Below, piece after piece: positions 42,692 to 50,747 of a stretch of 64,000 bases of DNA. The DNA lies in assembly GCF_026157035.1 (NCBI RefSeq), contig NZ_JANJZA010000001.1, positions 661,001-725,000 on the forward strand. Direction: 5' to 3'. The DNA comes from Sphingomicrobium nitratireducens. Its GTDB lineage: Bacteria > Pseudomonadota > Alphaproteobacteria > Sphingomonadales > Sphingomonadaceae. The position numbers were made by a program, and so were the translations under genes. Numbering within the stretch: the first letter of the stretch is position 1; each line of letters starts with the position of its first letter. The notes beneath the pieces were generated by a model. The model saw nothing but the letters and a program-made list of their open reading frames with translations. It was not told the origin of the DNA and did no database searches.

Positions 42692-42875
42692 CGCAGAGGG
42701 CGACGCTTACACTCACGCGGGCCGTGAAGGTTTTTACGTTCGAGAGAAGATTGGGAACAAGAAGCAAAAGAGAAGCTCTGGCGATGATGTCTCCAAGGCA
42801 ATTGCTGCTGGTGTAACTGTCGGAATAGGGGTGGCTTTGTCGAAGTTTGTGAAGGCGCTTTTCCGTGGTCGATGA
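42582..42875 (+). CDS. DUF4236 protein overlapping the HerA-like gene
   Basis: A 97-residue protein. GWYLRKSVKIGPLRINLSKR and GGSVGVKGARVGIDAEG are the DUF4236 signature, a small domain of unknown function. The C-terminal half is basic, then a weak hydrophobic segment (AAGVTVGIGVALSKFV). It initiates at TTG preceded by AAAGGAGGGCGCC, a near-perfect ribosome site, which is good evidence for expression. GC about 54%, unlike neighbours. Its first 110 bases lie inside the HerA-like gene in another frame, and its end overlaps the DUF4440 gene by 11 bases. Confidence 0.8.
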   Translation: MGWYLRKSVKIGPLRINLSKRGVGGSVGVKGARVGIDAEGDAYTHAGREGFYVREKIGNKKQKRSSGDDVSKAIAAGVTVGIGVALSKFVKALFRGR

Positions 42876-43257
42876 CGAGAAGCTCGTCGCCGATCTCGAG
42901 GCGGAATGGCGCGACGCGCTGTTCGCCAAGGACGAGGCGCGATTGCGGGCCATCCTCCACCCGCGCTTCCAGTTGGTCGGGGTCCGCGCCAGCGGGTTCG
43001 TGGCGGTCGATGCCGACGGCTGGCTGACCGCGCTCAAGGACATGGACGTCGCCAATCTCGACGTGAAGGTGAGCGAATGCGTCGATCTCGGCGACACGCT
43101 CGTCGCCACCGTCGAGGCTTGCTGGACGGTCCGCTATCTCGGCCAGCTGATCGAGGAGCGCGTCCTGCTCACCGACGTCTGGGTGAAGGTCGAGGGGCGT
43201 TGGCAGGTCGTGCGCCGTCATTCCTCCGCCATTCCGGTGGGAGTCGGCAAGCGCTGA
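42865..43257 (+). CDS. SnoaL/DUF4440-like protein
   Basis: A 130-residue cone-shaped alpha+beta protein of the NTF2-like superfamily: LEAEWRDALFAKDEARLRAI at the start, HPRFQLVGVRASGFVAVDADGW and VKVEGRWQVVRRHSSAI near the end. Family members bind small ligands or act as enzymes such as steroid-type isomerases; function here unknown. Initiates at GTG 42865 inside the end of the DUF4236 gene. Native high GC resumes in this gene. Confidence 0.75.
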   Translation: MVDDEKLVADLEAEWRDALFAKDEARLRAILHPRFQLVGVRASGFVAVDADGWLTALKDMDVANLDVKVSECVDLGDTLVATVEACWTVRYLGQLIEERVLLTDVWVKVEGRWQVVRRHSSAIPVGVGKR

Positions 43258-43345
43258 GGCGACCGCCCGCGCCTGTCCGTTTTTGGACAAGCGCCACGAA
43301 AAGAGTCATGCTTCCCGCTCCCGAAACGAGTCGCGGGAGAGGGAT

Positions 43346-43726
43346 ATGCTTGTTTCCGGCCTGGCCATGCTGATGCTGGCCCCCGATCCGTCGGTGCTGG
43401 TGGCACCGCGCAAAGCGTTCGAAGAATGCCTCGCCGACGTTGAGGCGAGCCACAAGAAGGACGATACGCCGCCCAGGGGCTATGCCTCGGCGGTCGACAT
43501 GGCCTGCAAGGGGCAGGAGGCCATGCTGGTCAAGGCGCTGGTCGATTTCGATGTCGCCAACGGCACCAAGCGCGCCGAAGCGAAGGATTATGCCACGATG
43601 GACATCGAGGATTATCGCGACCGCGCCAAGATGCGCTACGAGGATTATTGGGAGCTCGACCGCAAGAAGGGCTCGCCATCCGAGCCTCCGCAGCAGGTCG
43701 CCGCTGCCACGCCGGACAGCGACTAG
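43346..43726 (+). CDS. Small exported protein, unknown
   Basis: Unrecognised 126-residue protein. MLVSGLAMLMLAPDPSVLVA is a short hydrophobic lead that may be a signal peptide. The rest is charged and helix-rich, with conserved-looking Cys in EECLADVEA and MACKGQEAML, then EDYRDRAKMRYEDYWELDRK. The ATG at 43346 follows GGGAGAGGG, supporting the start over one 63 bases upstream. Convergent to queF. Confidence 0.55.
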   Translation: MLVSGLAMLMLAPDPSVLVAPRKAFEECLADVEASHKKDDTPPRGYASAVDMACKGQEAMLVKALVDFDVANGTKRAEAKDYATMDIEDYRDRAKMRYEDYWELDRKKGSPSEPPQQVAAATPDSD

Positions 43727-43729
43727 TCG

Positions 43730-44176
43730 CTAACCGCGGCCTCGGTAACCCTGCACGCCCTGGTCGGGGAGCCACAGCCCCTCAGGCGGCGTGCCCGACT
43801 GCCAGAACACGTCGATCGGGATGCCGCCGCGCGGGTACCAGTAGCCGCCGATGCGCAGCCATTTCGGCTTCATCTCGTCGAACAGCCGCTTGCCGATCCC
43901 GACCGTGCAATCCTCGTGGAAGGCCGCGTGGTTGCGGAACGAGCCGAGGAACAGTTTGAGGCTCTTGCTCTCCACGATCGTCTCGCCCGGCGCGTAGTCG
44001 ATCACGAGATGCGCGAAGTCGGGCTGGCCGGTGACCGGGCACAGCGAGGTGAATTCGGGCGCGGCGAAGCGCACGAGATAGAGCTCGCCGCCGCGTGGAT
44101 TGGGCACGTAGTCGAGCTCGGCCTCTTGCGGAGAAGCGGGGAGCGCGCTGGTCTGGCCGAGATGCTTCGGGGTCAT
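43730..44176 (-). CDS. queF: NADPH-dependent 7-cyano-7-deazaguanine reductase
   Basis: QueF reduces preQ0 to preQ1 in queuosine synthesis. The 148-residue short type I form has the nucleophile Cys46 in [15 protein letters not shown], Asp53 as proton donor, and [20 protein letters not shown], the substrate Glu/Arg and structural motif. Convergent to the small exported protein and divergent from sseA. Other queuosine genes are not in the window. Confidence 0.95.
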   Translation of the reverse strand: MTPKHLGQTSALPASPQEAELDYVPNPRGGELYLVRFAAPEFTSLCPVTGQPDFAHLVIDYAPGETIVESKSLKLFLGSFRNHAAFHEDCTVGIGKRLFDEMKPKWLRIGGYWYPRGGIPIDVFWQSGTPPEGLWLPDQGVQGYRGRG

Positions 44177-44245
44177 GGGCCGCGCCTCTAGCAGCCGCGC
44201 GCCCGCGAGACTATCCCTTTGGAAAACAGGACGGGAGCGAATTTC

Positions 44246-45076
44246 ATGGACGAGCTTGTGACGGGGCAATGGCTGGAAGCGCAGCTGGGCGAACCCGACC
44301 TGAAGATTGTCGATTCGAGCGCGCACCTGCCAACCACCGGCCGCGACCCTCGCGCCGAGTTCGAGGCGGCGCACATCCCGGGCGCGGTATTCCTCGACAT
44401 CGACGAGGTCGCCGACCGAGACCATCCCGCGCCGCACATGCTTCCGACCGCCGCTCGCTTCGCCGGCGCGATGGAAGCGATGGGGATTTCGAAGGGCGAC
44501 CGCATCGTCGTCTACGACAATAGCGACCTGCGTACGGCCGCCCGCGGATGGTTCATGCTGCGCCACTACGGCGCGCGCCGCGTCGCGATCCTCGACGGGG
44601 GATTTCAGAAATGGATGCGCGAGGGACGGCCGGTCGAGCGGGGTCCTGCCTCACCGGGCGGCGGCGCACGCTTCGCCGCCGAGACGGATCCAGCGCGCAT
44701 CGTCGACAAGGCCGAACTGCTCTCCGGCAATGCCCCGCGCGTGGTCGACGCGCGGGCCCGCGAACGCTTCACCGGCGAGGCCGCCGAACCGCGCGCGGGC
44801 ATGGCGTCGGGCCATATCCCGGGGGCGGCGAGCCTTCCCGTCTCGACCCTCTACGATGCGCAAGGGTGCCTCAAGTCCGACGCCGAACTGGCGCGACTGT
44901 TCGAGCAAGCAGGGATCGATCCGCGCGCCGACTTTGCCGCCAGCTGCGGTTCGGGGGTGACCGCCTGTTCTATCCTGTTCGCCGCGCACCGATTGGGTGG
45001 CGAAAAGGGGCGGCTCTACGACGGCAGCTGGTCCGAATGGGGCGCCGATCCCGACACGCCCAAGGAGAAGGGTTAG
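44246..45076 (+). CDS. sseA: 3-mercaptopyruvate sulfurtransferase
   Basis: Rhodanese-family enzyme that moves sulfur from 3-mercaptopyruvate to thiol acceptors. The 276-residue protein has two rhodanese domains: the first ([19 protein letters not shown]) inactive, the second with the catalytic Cys about residue 234 in [10 protein letters not shown], where CGSGVT is the MST loop rather than the CRxGxR of thiosulfate enzymes. The ATG at 44246 follows GGGAG; a TTG 27 bases upstream is less likely. Its end overlaps a convergent gene by four bases. Confidence 0.92.
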   Translation: MDELVTGQWLEAQLGEPDLKIVDSSAHLPTTGRDPRAEFEAAHIPGAVFLDIDEVADRDHPAPHMLPTAARFAGAMEAMGISKGDRIVVYDNSDLRTAARGWFMLRHYGARRVAILDGGFQKWMREGRPVERGPASPGGGARFAAETDPARIVDKAELLSGNAPRVVDARARERFTGEAAEPRAGMASGHIPGAASLPVSTLYDAQGCLKSDAELARLFEQAGIDPRADFAASCGSGVTACSILFAAHRLGGEKGRLYDGSWSEWGADPDTPKEKG

Positions 45077-45435
45077 AGGCTCATCAGCCGGTCGAGCTGC
45101 GCGATCCCGTCGCGCAGTTCGTTGGACAGCGCATCGAGGCTGTGCGGGTGCGGGGTGAGGCCGGCGGCCTGCGCTGCGGTGACCGCTTCGAGACCCGCCG
45201 CGGCTGCGGCCGCCAATTCTTCGGAACGCGCGTCGAAGCAGCGGCGCTGCGCCGGGCTCGCGGCATTCCACGCCGACTTGAGGTCCTGCGTCGCGACCGG
45301 CTCGTGGTCGGCCCCGCGCGCACCTTCGATCGCGTTCAGTGCCCGGCCGAGCGAGCGTAATCGCGCGACCGCTTCCCCGTAGGGGTCGTGGGCGATCGGC
45401 GCGGTGTCGTGCGACTCGGGCAGGAAATGGATCAT
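45073..45435 (-). CDS. Hypothetical cytoplasmic protein
   Basis: Unrecognised 120-residue protein, Ala-rich and helical (EELAAAAAAGLEAVTAAQAA), starting MIHFLPESHDTAPIAHDPYG. No signal peptide, membrane helix or metal motif. It overlaps sseA by four bases (convergent). A possible small conserved unknown; I see no functional clue. Confidence 0.5.
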   Translation of the reverse strand: MIHFLPESHDTAPIAHDPYGEAVARLRSLGRALNAIEGARGADHEPVATQDLKSAWNAASPAQRRCFDARSEELAAAAAAGLEAVTAAQAAGLTPHPHSLDALSNELRDGIAQLDRLMSL

Positions 45436-45488
45436 GCCCCCGGCCTAAACGACCGTGGTAAAGGAGCCGTGAATCGTTGCGTCCGAAA

Positions 45489-46037
45489 TCAGGCCTGGGC
45501 GCTGTCGAGGTCGCGCAGGATCCAGCCGCGCTGCGGAATCGTTTCGATGAATTCCGCCCCGTTCGACGCGCTGCGCAGCTTCTTGCGCAGCTTGGAAATG
45601 AACACGTCGATGATCTTGGGCTGCGGCTGGTCGTCGGCGCGGCGGTAGAGATGCTTCAGCAGCATGTTGCGGGTGACGACGTTGTTGCGCGCGTAGGCGA
45701 GCAGTTCGAGCACGCGATATTCCATCTCGGTGATGCCGATCGGGTGACCGTCGATGCGGATAAGGCGCTGGACGGGGTCGACCGACAGGCGGCCGCCGCA
45801 CAGCGTCTCGGGCATGTCCTGCCCCTGGCGCTTGAGGCTGTCGAGCAGCTTGGAGGCAACCTCGTCGGAATCCTCGGCGCTGATGCGCACGGGCGTGCCG
45901 AGCACTGCCTGCTGGATCTCGGCGAGCGCGTGCTGCGCCTCGTTGACGAGCGAGAGACCGTCTTCCAGCCGCTTGCGCGCCTTGTCGAGCTGGCTCTCGA
46001 TATCGACGAGCTTGGTGGAAATCTGGTCCGCTGCCAT
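45489..46037 (-). CDS. CtrA-like winged-helix regulator lacking a receiver domain
   Basis: A 182-residue protein. Residues 1-45 form a coiled coil (LVDIESQLDKARKRLEDGLS) where OmpR-family regulators have their receiver. Residues about 80-180 are an OmpR/PhoB winged helix closest to CtrA: GITEMEYRVLELLAYARNNV, MLLKHLYRR and KIIDVFISKLRKKLRS, where CtrA has KIIDVFICKLRKKL from memory. It ends FIETIPQRGWILRDL. It may bind CtrA-like sites and dimerise by the coiled coil without phosphorylation. On the minus strand, 24 bases after the DUF3035 gene. Confidence 0.8.
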   Translation of the reverse strand: MAADQISTKLVDIESQLDKARKRLEDGLSLVNEAQHALAEIQQAVLGTPVRISAEDSDEVASKLLDSLKRQGQDMPETLCGGRLSVDPVQRLIRIDGHPIGITEMEYRVLELLAYARNNVVTRNMLLKHLYRRADDQPQPKIIDVFISKLRKKLRSASNGAEFIETIPQRGWILRDLDSAQA

Positions 46038-46061
46038 CAGCCTGCCCCCTTCAACCTCGAA

Positions 46062-46457
46062 TTACTGCGGCGAGTCCGCGCTCGCGTCCTGGCCGTCGCC
46101 CTCGGGCGCGGAGAGGATCGCCTGCGTCTCGGCGCCCTTGTCGACCACGCGGGTCGCGGGATCGCCGGCGGTCGAGCGCGCGCCGATGCTGGTGCGATCG
46201 GCGCCGGCCGCGTCGATCACGGCCATTTCGCCGCCGCTGCGCTGGGCCGGTCCACCGAACAGCGCCTCGATCGCGCTCGCCTGCGCGTCGCTGGCGGTGG
46301 TCGAGACGGTGCCGGCCACCGGCGGCTCGAGCGTATAGTCGGGCGGGATGATCAGCGGCGCGTTGCGCGTCACCGCGAATTCGTCGAGCGTGCCCTCGCG
46401 GCCGCCGCACGCAGCCAGCGCGAGCGTCATGACGGTGAGAATGGCGGCTTTATGCAT
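46062..46457 (-). CDS. DUF3035 lipoprotein
   Basis: A 131-residue lipoprotein: MHKAAILTVMTLALAACGGR has a lipobox LAAC. DEFAVTRNAPLIIPPDYTLEPP is the DUF3035 signature, a family conserved in alphaproteobacteria and of unknown role. The rest is Ala/Ser/Gly-rich and disordered. It overlaps lspA by eight bases, so the lipoprotein signal peptidase and a lipoprotein are coupled. Confidence 0.82.
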   Translation of the reverse strand: MHKAAILTVMTLALAACGGREGTLDEFAVTRNAPLIIPPDYTLEPPVAGTVSTTASDAQASAIEALFGGPAQRSGGEMAVIDAAGADRTSIGARSTAGDPATRVVDKGAETQAILSAPEGDGQDASADSPQ

Positions 46458-46938
46458 CGTCGGTTTTCTCCTTGGCCGGGGCGAGGAATGCCCGCAGCAG
46501 CAATATCAGGACACCGATGCTAATCGCGGCATCGGCGATGTTAAAGACCAAAAAGGGACGGAACGTGCCGATATGCAGGTCGGCATAGTCGACCACGTAG
46601 CCGAAACGGGCTCGATCGACGATGTTGCCGAGCGCGCCGCCCAACACCAGCGACAGGGCTGCCTGGTCCCCCCAGCGCTCTTCGCGCGGGATCCAGATCG
46701 CGACCGCGATGGCAATCAAGGCGGTTACGCCGACCAGTACCCAGCGGCCCACTTCGCTGCCCGCAGTGAACAGGCCGAAGCTGATCCCGTAATTTTCGAC
46801 CCAGGTGAAGTCGAAGAAGGGAAGCAGTTCGACATTGCCCTTCGCCTCGAGCGCGAGCGGGCCGACCACCCACCACTTGACCAATTGGTCGAGGATGAAG
46901 ATGCCGAGCGCGAGCGCCAGCGCACGCCGCGGGATCAT
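46450..46938 (-). CDS. lspA: Lipoprotein signal peptidase II
   Basis: LspA cleaves signal peptides of prolipoproteins in the inner membrane after lipidation. The 162-residue protein has four helices; FILDQLVKWWV (first), ENYGISFGLF with the conserved Asn, and GALGNIVDRARFGYVVDY plus FNIADAAISIG supply the two catalytic aspartates. The ATG at 46938 overlaps the ileS stop by four bases (ATGA). Confidence 0.96.
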   Translation of the reverse strand: MIPRRALALALGIFILDQLVKWWVVGPLALEAKGNVELLPFFDFTWVENYGISFGLFTAGSEVGRWVLVGVTALIAIAVAIWIPREERWGDQAALSLVLGGALGNIVDRARFGYVVDYADLHIGTFRPFLVFNIADAAISIGVLILLLRAFLAPAKEKTDDA

Positions 46939-49751
46939 TCGACCACCCCGGCGCAGCGATCGCACAGGTCGCCGTCTTCCTCGACCTCCGGCAGATGGCG
47001 CCAGCAGCGCCCGCACTTGGCGTGGGTCGTCGGCTTGATGGTGACCGCATCGGCGTGTCCGACCGGGCCGCTGATGAACAGTTCGGCGAGGAAGTCGGCA
47101 TCTTCGTCGGACGGCACGCCGACCTCGGCCTGCAGCGAGGAACGGATGACCTTGTCCTTGCGATAGGGTTCGATCGCTTCCGTCACGCTTTCGCGCAGCG
47201 CGATCAGCTCATCCCAGCGCTTGGCCAGCGCCTCGTCCTTCCACGCGGCATCGATCTCGGGCCATTCGAGCAGGTGGACGCTGCCGCCCTGCGGATAGCG
47301 CGTGCCCCACACTTCCTCGGCGGTGAACACCAGCACCGGCGCGGCCCAGCGGATCATCGCGTGGAACAGGATGTCGAGCACGGTACGATAGCTGCGGCGC
47401 TTCGTGCCCTCAGGATCGTCGCAATAGAGGCAGTCCTTGCGGATATCGAAGAAGAAGGCCGACAGCTCCTCGTTCGCGAAATCAGCCAGCGTACGCGTGT
47501 AGCTGTTGAAATCGAAATCCTCGGTCGCCTGGCGCATCACCGCGTCGATTTCGGCGAGCCGGTGGAGCATGTAGCGCTCCAGCTCGGGCATGTCGGCGGG
47601 CGCTTGCCTTTCCTCGTCGGTGAACCCGTCGAGCGCGCCGAGCAGATAGCGGAAGCTGTTGCGAAGCTTGCGATACTGGTCGCCCACGCCGCGCAGGATC
47701 TCGTCGCCAATGCGATGGTCCTCGGTATAGTCGACCGACAACGCCCACAGCCGGATGATGTCCGCGCCATAGGTCTCCATGACCTTCAATGGATCGACCG
47801 TGTTGCCGAGGCTCTTCGACATCTTCTTGCCGGCGCTGTCCATCGTGAAGCCGTGGGTCAGCACCGCCTTGTAAGGCGCGCGCCCGCGCGTCCCGCAGCT
47901 TTCGAGCAGGCTCGACTGGAACCAGCCGCGATGCTGGTCGGAGCCTTCGAGGTACAGATCGGCGGGCGAGCGCAGCTCGGGCCACTCGTCGCTCTCGAGG
48001 CAGAAGGCGTGGGTCGAGCCGCTGTCGAACCAGACGTCGAGAATGTCGGTGATCATCTCGTAATCGTCGGGGTTGCGGTCCGGCCCGAGATATTCGGCGA
48101 TCCGTTCCGCTTCCCAAGCATCGATGCCCATTTCGCGGATGGCCGCGGTGATGCGCGCATTGACTTGAGGATCGACCAGCAGCTGGCCGCTCTCGCGCTC
48201 GACGAACAGCGCGATGGGTACGCCCCAGGCGCGCTGGCGGCTGATCAGCCAGTCGGGGCGCCCCTCGACCATTGCCGACAGGCGGTTGCGGCCCTTTTCG
48301 GGGACGAAGCGGGTCTTGCCGATCTCGTCCATCGCGATCCCGCGCAGCGTGCGACCCTCGAGATGCGCAATCGGCTCGTCGATGGCGATGAACCATTGCG
48401 GGGTGCAGCGGTAGATGACCTTGGCCTTCGACCGCCACGAGTGCGGATAGCTGTGCGGATAGTCCTCGCTCGCCGACAGCAGCGCGCCGGCTTCCTTGAG
48501 GTCCGAGCAGATCGGGCCCTCGGGCGCGTTGAACGGCTTGTTGATCACGCTGCGGCGACGCTCGTCGTCACCGCCAAGCCACGGCCAGTCGTCGCGATAA
48601 CGCCCGTCGCGCTCGACCGCGAACTTGGGGCCGATGCCGTGCTGGCGGCACAGTTCGAAATCGTCCTCGCCATGGTCGGGCGCCATGTGGACCAGCCCGG
48701 TGCCGCTGTCGGTCGTGACGAAGTCGCCTTCGAGCAGCGGGCGCGGTTCGGCATAGAAGCCGCCCAGTTCGTGCATCGGGTGGCGTGCCTTCGCGCCGGC
48801 GAGGTCGGTGCCTTTGAACTCGCCCGCGATTTCCCACTCGTCGGTGTCGAAGCGGGAAATCCGTTTGGTGAAGGCTTCGACGAGCGGCTTGGCAACGAGA
48901 TACTGCGTCTTCGGCATCGGGTAATCACGATCGCCGTGATAGTAAAAGGTGTGGACCGATTGCACGAGGACGTAATCGAGATCGGCGCCGTAAGCGAGCG
49001 CCTGGTTGACCGGGATCGTCCACGGCGTCGTCGTCCAGATCACCGCATGCTTGCCGACGAGGCCGGGCGCATTCGGCGCCTCGACGATCTCGAACGCCAC
49101 GTCGATCTGGGTCGAGGTGATGTCCTCATATTCGACCTCGGCCTCGGCGAGCGCGGTTTCTTCGACCGGCGACCACATCACCGGCTTGGCGCCGCGATAG
49201 AGCTGGCCGCCTTCGGCGAACTTGAACAGTTCGGCGACGATGTCCGCTTCCGCCTCGGCGCGCATGGTGAGATATGGCTTGTCCCAGCGCCCCTGGATGC
49301 CCAGCCGCTTCAATTGCTCGCGCTGCACATCGACCCACTTCTGCGCATAAGCGCGGCACTCGGCGCGGAATTCGGTCGCCGGCACCTCGTTCTTGCTCAC
49401 CTTCTTCTTGCGGTAGAGCTCCTCGACCTTCCACTCGATCGGCAGGCCGTGACAGTCCCATCCAGGCACGTAGGGCGCGTCCTTGCCGAGCAGCGTCTGC
49501 GTGCGGTTGACCATGTCCTTGAGCACATGGTTGAGCGCATGCCCGATATGGATATCGCCATTGGCGTAGGGCGGGCCGTCATGAAGGATGAACTTCTCGG
49601 CGCCCTCGCGCGCCGCGCGCAGCCGGCCGTAAAGGTCGCCCTCTTCCCAGCGTGCGAGAATCCCCGGCTCCTTCTGCGGGAGACCGGCCTTCATCGGGAA
49701 GTCGGTCTTGGGCAGGAAGACCGTGTCTTTGTAATTCGGTTTGTCGGACAT
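46935..49751 (-). CDS. ileS: Isoleucyl-tRNA synthetase
   Basis: Class I aminoacyl-tRNA synthetase, 938 residues. HIGH motif at 68-71 (GDIHIGHALNH), large editing domain in the first half, KMSKS in GKKMSKSLGNTVDPL, and a C-terminal zinc finger with CGRCW and CDRCAG cysteines. The ATG at 49751 begins MSDKPNYKDTVFLPKTDFPM, the conserved start; an earlier in-frame codon overlaps ribF. Order ribF-ileS-lspA is common in bacteria. Confidence 0.98.
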   Translation of the reverse strand: MSDKPNYKDTVFLPKTDFPMKAGLPQKEPGILARWEEGDLYGRLRAAREGAEKFILHDGPPYANGDIHIGHALNHVLKDMVNRTQTLLGKDAPYVPGWDCHGLPIEWKVEELYRKKKVSKNEVPATEFRAECRAYAQKWVDVQREQLKRLGIQGRWDKPYLTMRAEAEADIVAELFKFAEGGQLYRGAKPVMWSPVEETALAEAEVEYEDITSTQIDVAFEIVEAPNAPGLVGKHAVIWTTTPWTIPVNQALAYGADLDYVLVQSVHTFYYHGDRDYPMPKTQYLVAKPLVEAFTKRISRFDTDEWEIAGEFKGTDLAGAKARHPMHELGGFYAEPRPLLEGDFVTTDSGTGLVHMAPDHGEDDFELCRQHGIGPKFAVERDGRYRDDWPWLGGDDERRRSVINKPFNAPEGPICSDLKEAGALLSASEDYPHSYPHSWRSKAKVIYRCTPQWFIAIDEPIAHLEGRTLRGIAMDEIGKTRFVPEKGRNRLSAMVEGRPDWLISRQRAWGVPIALFVERESGQLLVDPQVNARITAAIREMGIDAWEAERIAEYLGPDRNPDDYEMITDILDVWFDSGSTHAFCLESDEWPELRSPADLYLEGSDQHRGWFQSSLLESCGTRGRAPYKAVLTHGFTMDSAGKKMSKSLGNTVDPLKVMETYGADIIRLWALSVDYTEDHRIGDEILRGVGDQYRKLRNSFRYLLGALDGFTDEERQAPADMPELERYMLHRLAEIDAVMRQATEDFDFNSYTRTLADFANEELSAFFFDIRKDCLYCDDPEGTKRRSYRTVLDILFHAMIRWAAPVLVFTAEEVWGTRYPQGGSVHLLEWPEIDAAWKDEALAKRWDELIALRESVTEAIEPYRKDKVIRSSLQAEVGVPSDEDADFLAELFISGPVGHADAVTIKPTTHAKCGRCWRHLPEVEEDGDLCDRCAGVVE

Positions 49752-49764
49752 GTCGGGCGGGGCC

Positions 49765-50706
49765 TTATTCGCTCGCGCTGCCCGCCGCAAGGAGGCGCTT
49801 GGCCTCGGCGGCGTCGGCGTCCATCTGGCGTTTCAATGCGTCCATGTCGTGGAACGCCGCCTCGGGGCGCAGGTAATGGACGAGCTCGACCTCGATCGTC
49901 TGCCCGTAAAGGTCGCCGTCGAAATCGAACAGGTGCGCTTCGAGCAGTTCCTTGGGCGGATCGAACATCGGACGCACGCCGAGATTCGCGACCCCGTCAT
50001 GGCGGCTCCCGTCGCGCAGGTTCACCCGCACCGCGTAGATGCCGTAGGCAGGGCGCAGATAGCTGCCGAGTTCGACATTGGCGGTCGGCCAGCCGAGTTC
50101 GCGCCCGCGCTTGTCGCCATGCACCACCGTCCCCGCGATCGCATAGGGCCGGGTCAGCAGCCGCGTCGCCATGTGCGGATCGCCCGCCTGGAGCGCCTCG
50201 CGGATGCGGCTCGAAGAGACGACCGCGTCCTCCAGCGTCACCGCACCGACCGTCTCCGCCGCGATCCCGACCCTGGCGCCAAGGTCGCGAAGCACCTCGA
50301 CATTGCCCGCTCGGCCCTTGCCGAAGGTGAAGTCCTCGCCGGTCACGACCGCCGCCGCGCCGACCTCGTCGCCGAGCAGCCTGGTCACGAAATCCTCCGC
50401 GCTCGTCGCCGCCAGCGCATCGCCGAACGCGAACACCAGCATCGCATCCGCGCCGGCATGGGCGAACAGCGCCTCGCGCTGGTCGAGCGTGGTCAGGCGA
50501 AAGGGCGGGGCGTCGGGCCGGAAGTGGCGCACCGGGTGCGGGTCGAAGGTCGCCACGATGGCGGGCCGACGTTCGTGCGCTGCGCGCTGGACCGCGCGCC
50601 CGACCACCGCTTGGTGGCCGAGATGGAAGCCGTCGAAATTGCCGAGCGCCACCACCGCGCCGCGAAACGCGTCGGGAACCGGGGTCGAAAGGGTCAGCCG
50701 TTGCAT
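49765..50706 (-). CDS. ribF: Bifunctional riboflavin kinase / FAD synthetase
   Basis: RibF makes FMN and FAD from riboflavin. The 313-residue protein has the N-terminal adenylyltransferase (LGNFDGFHLGHQAVV, AIVATFDPHP, VTGEDFTFGKGRAGN, SSSRIREALQAGD) and the C-terminal flavokinase (RGRELGWPTANVEL, GIYAVRVNL, GVANLGVRPMF, FDFDGDLYG). It starts the ribF-ileS-lspA-DUF3035 string, with 13 bases before ileS. Confidence 0.97.
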   Translation of the reverse strand: MQRLTLSTPVPDAFRGAVVALGNFDGFHLGHQAVVGRAVQRAAHERRPAIVATFDPHPVRHFRPDAPPFRLTTLDQREALFAHAGADAMLVFAFGDALAATSAEDFVTRLLGDEVGAAAVVTGEDFTFGKGRAGNVEVLRDLGARVGIAAETVGAVTLEDAVVSSSRIREALQAGDPHMATRLLTRPYAIAGTVVHGDKRGRELGWPTANVELGSYLRPAYGIYAVRVNLRDGSRHDGVANLGVRPMFDPPKELLEAHLFDFDGDLYGQTIEVELVHYLRPEAAFHDMDALKRQMDADAAEAKRLLAAGSASE

Positions 50707-50747
50707 GGGACTTCAGGCCTTACCCGCCTCGCGCGTGCGATCAAGGC

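Noticed and set aside
46995-50330. A 1,111-codon plus-strand frame opposite ileS and ribF
   Set aside because: It is the antisense shadow of two certain genes; long open antisense frames are expected at this GC, and its product is Arg/Asp/His-rich without domains.
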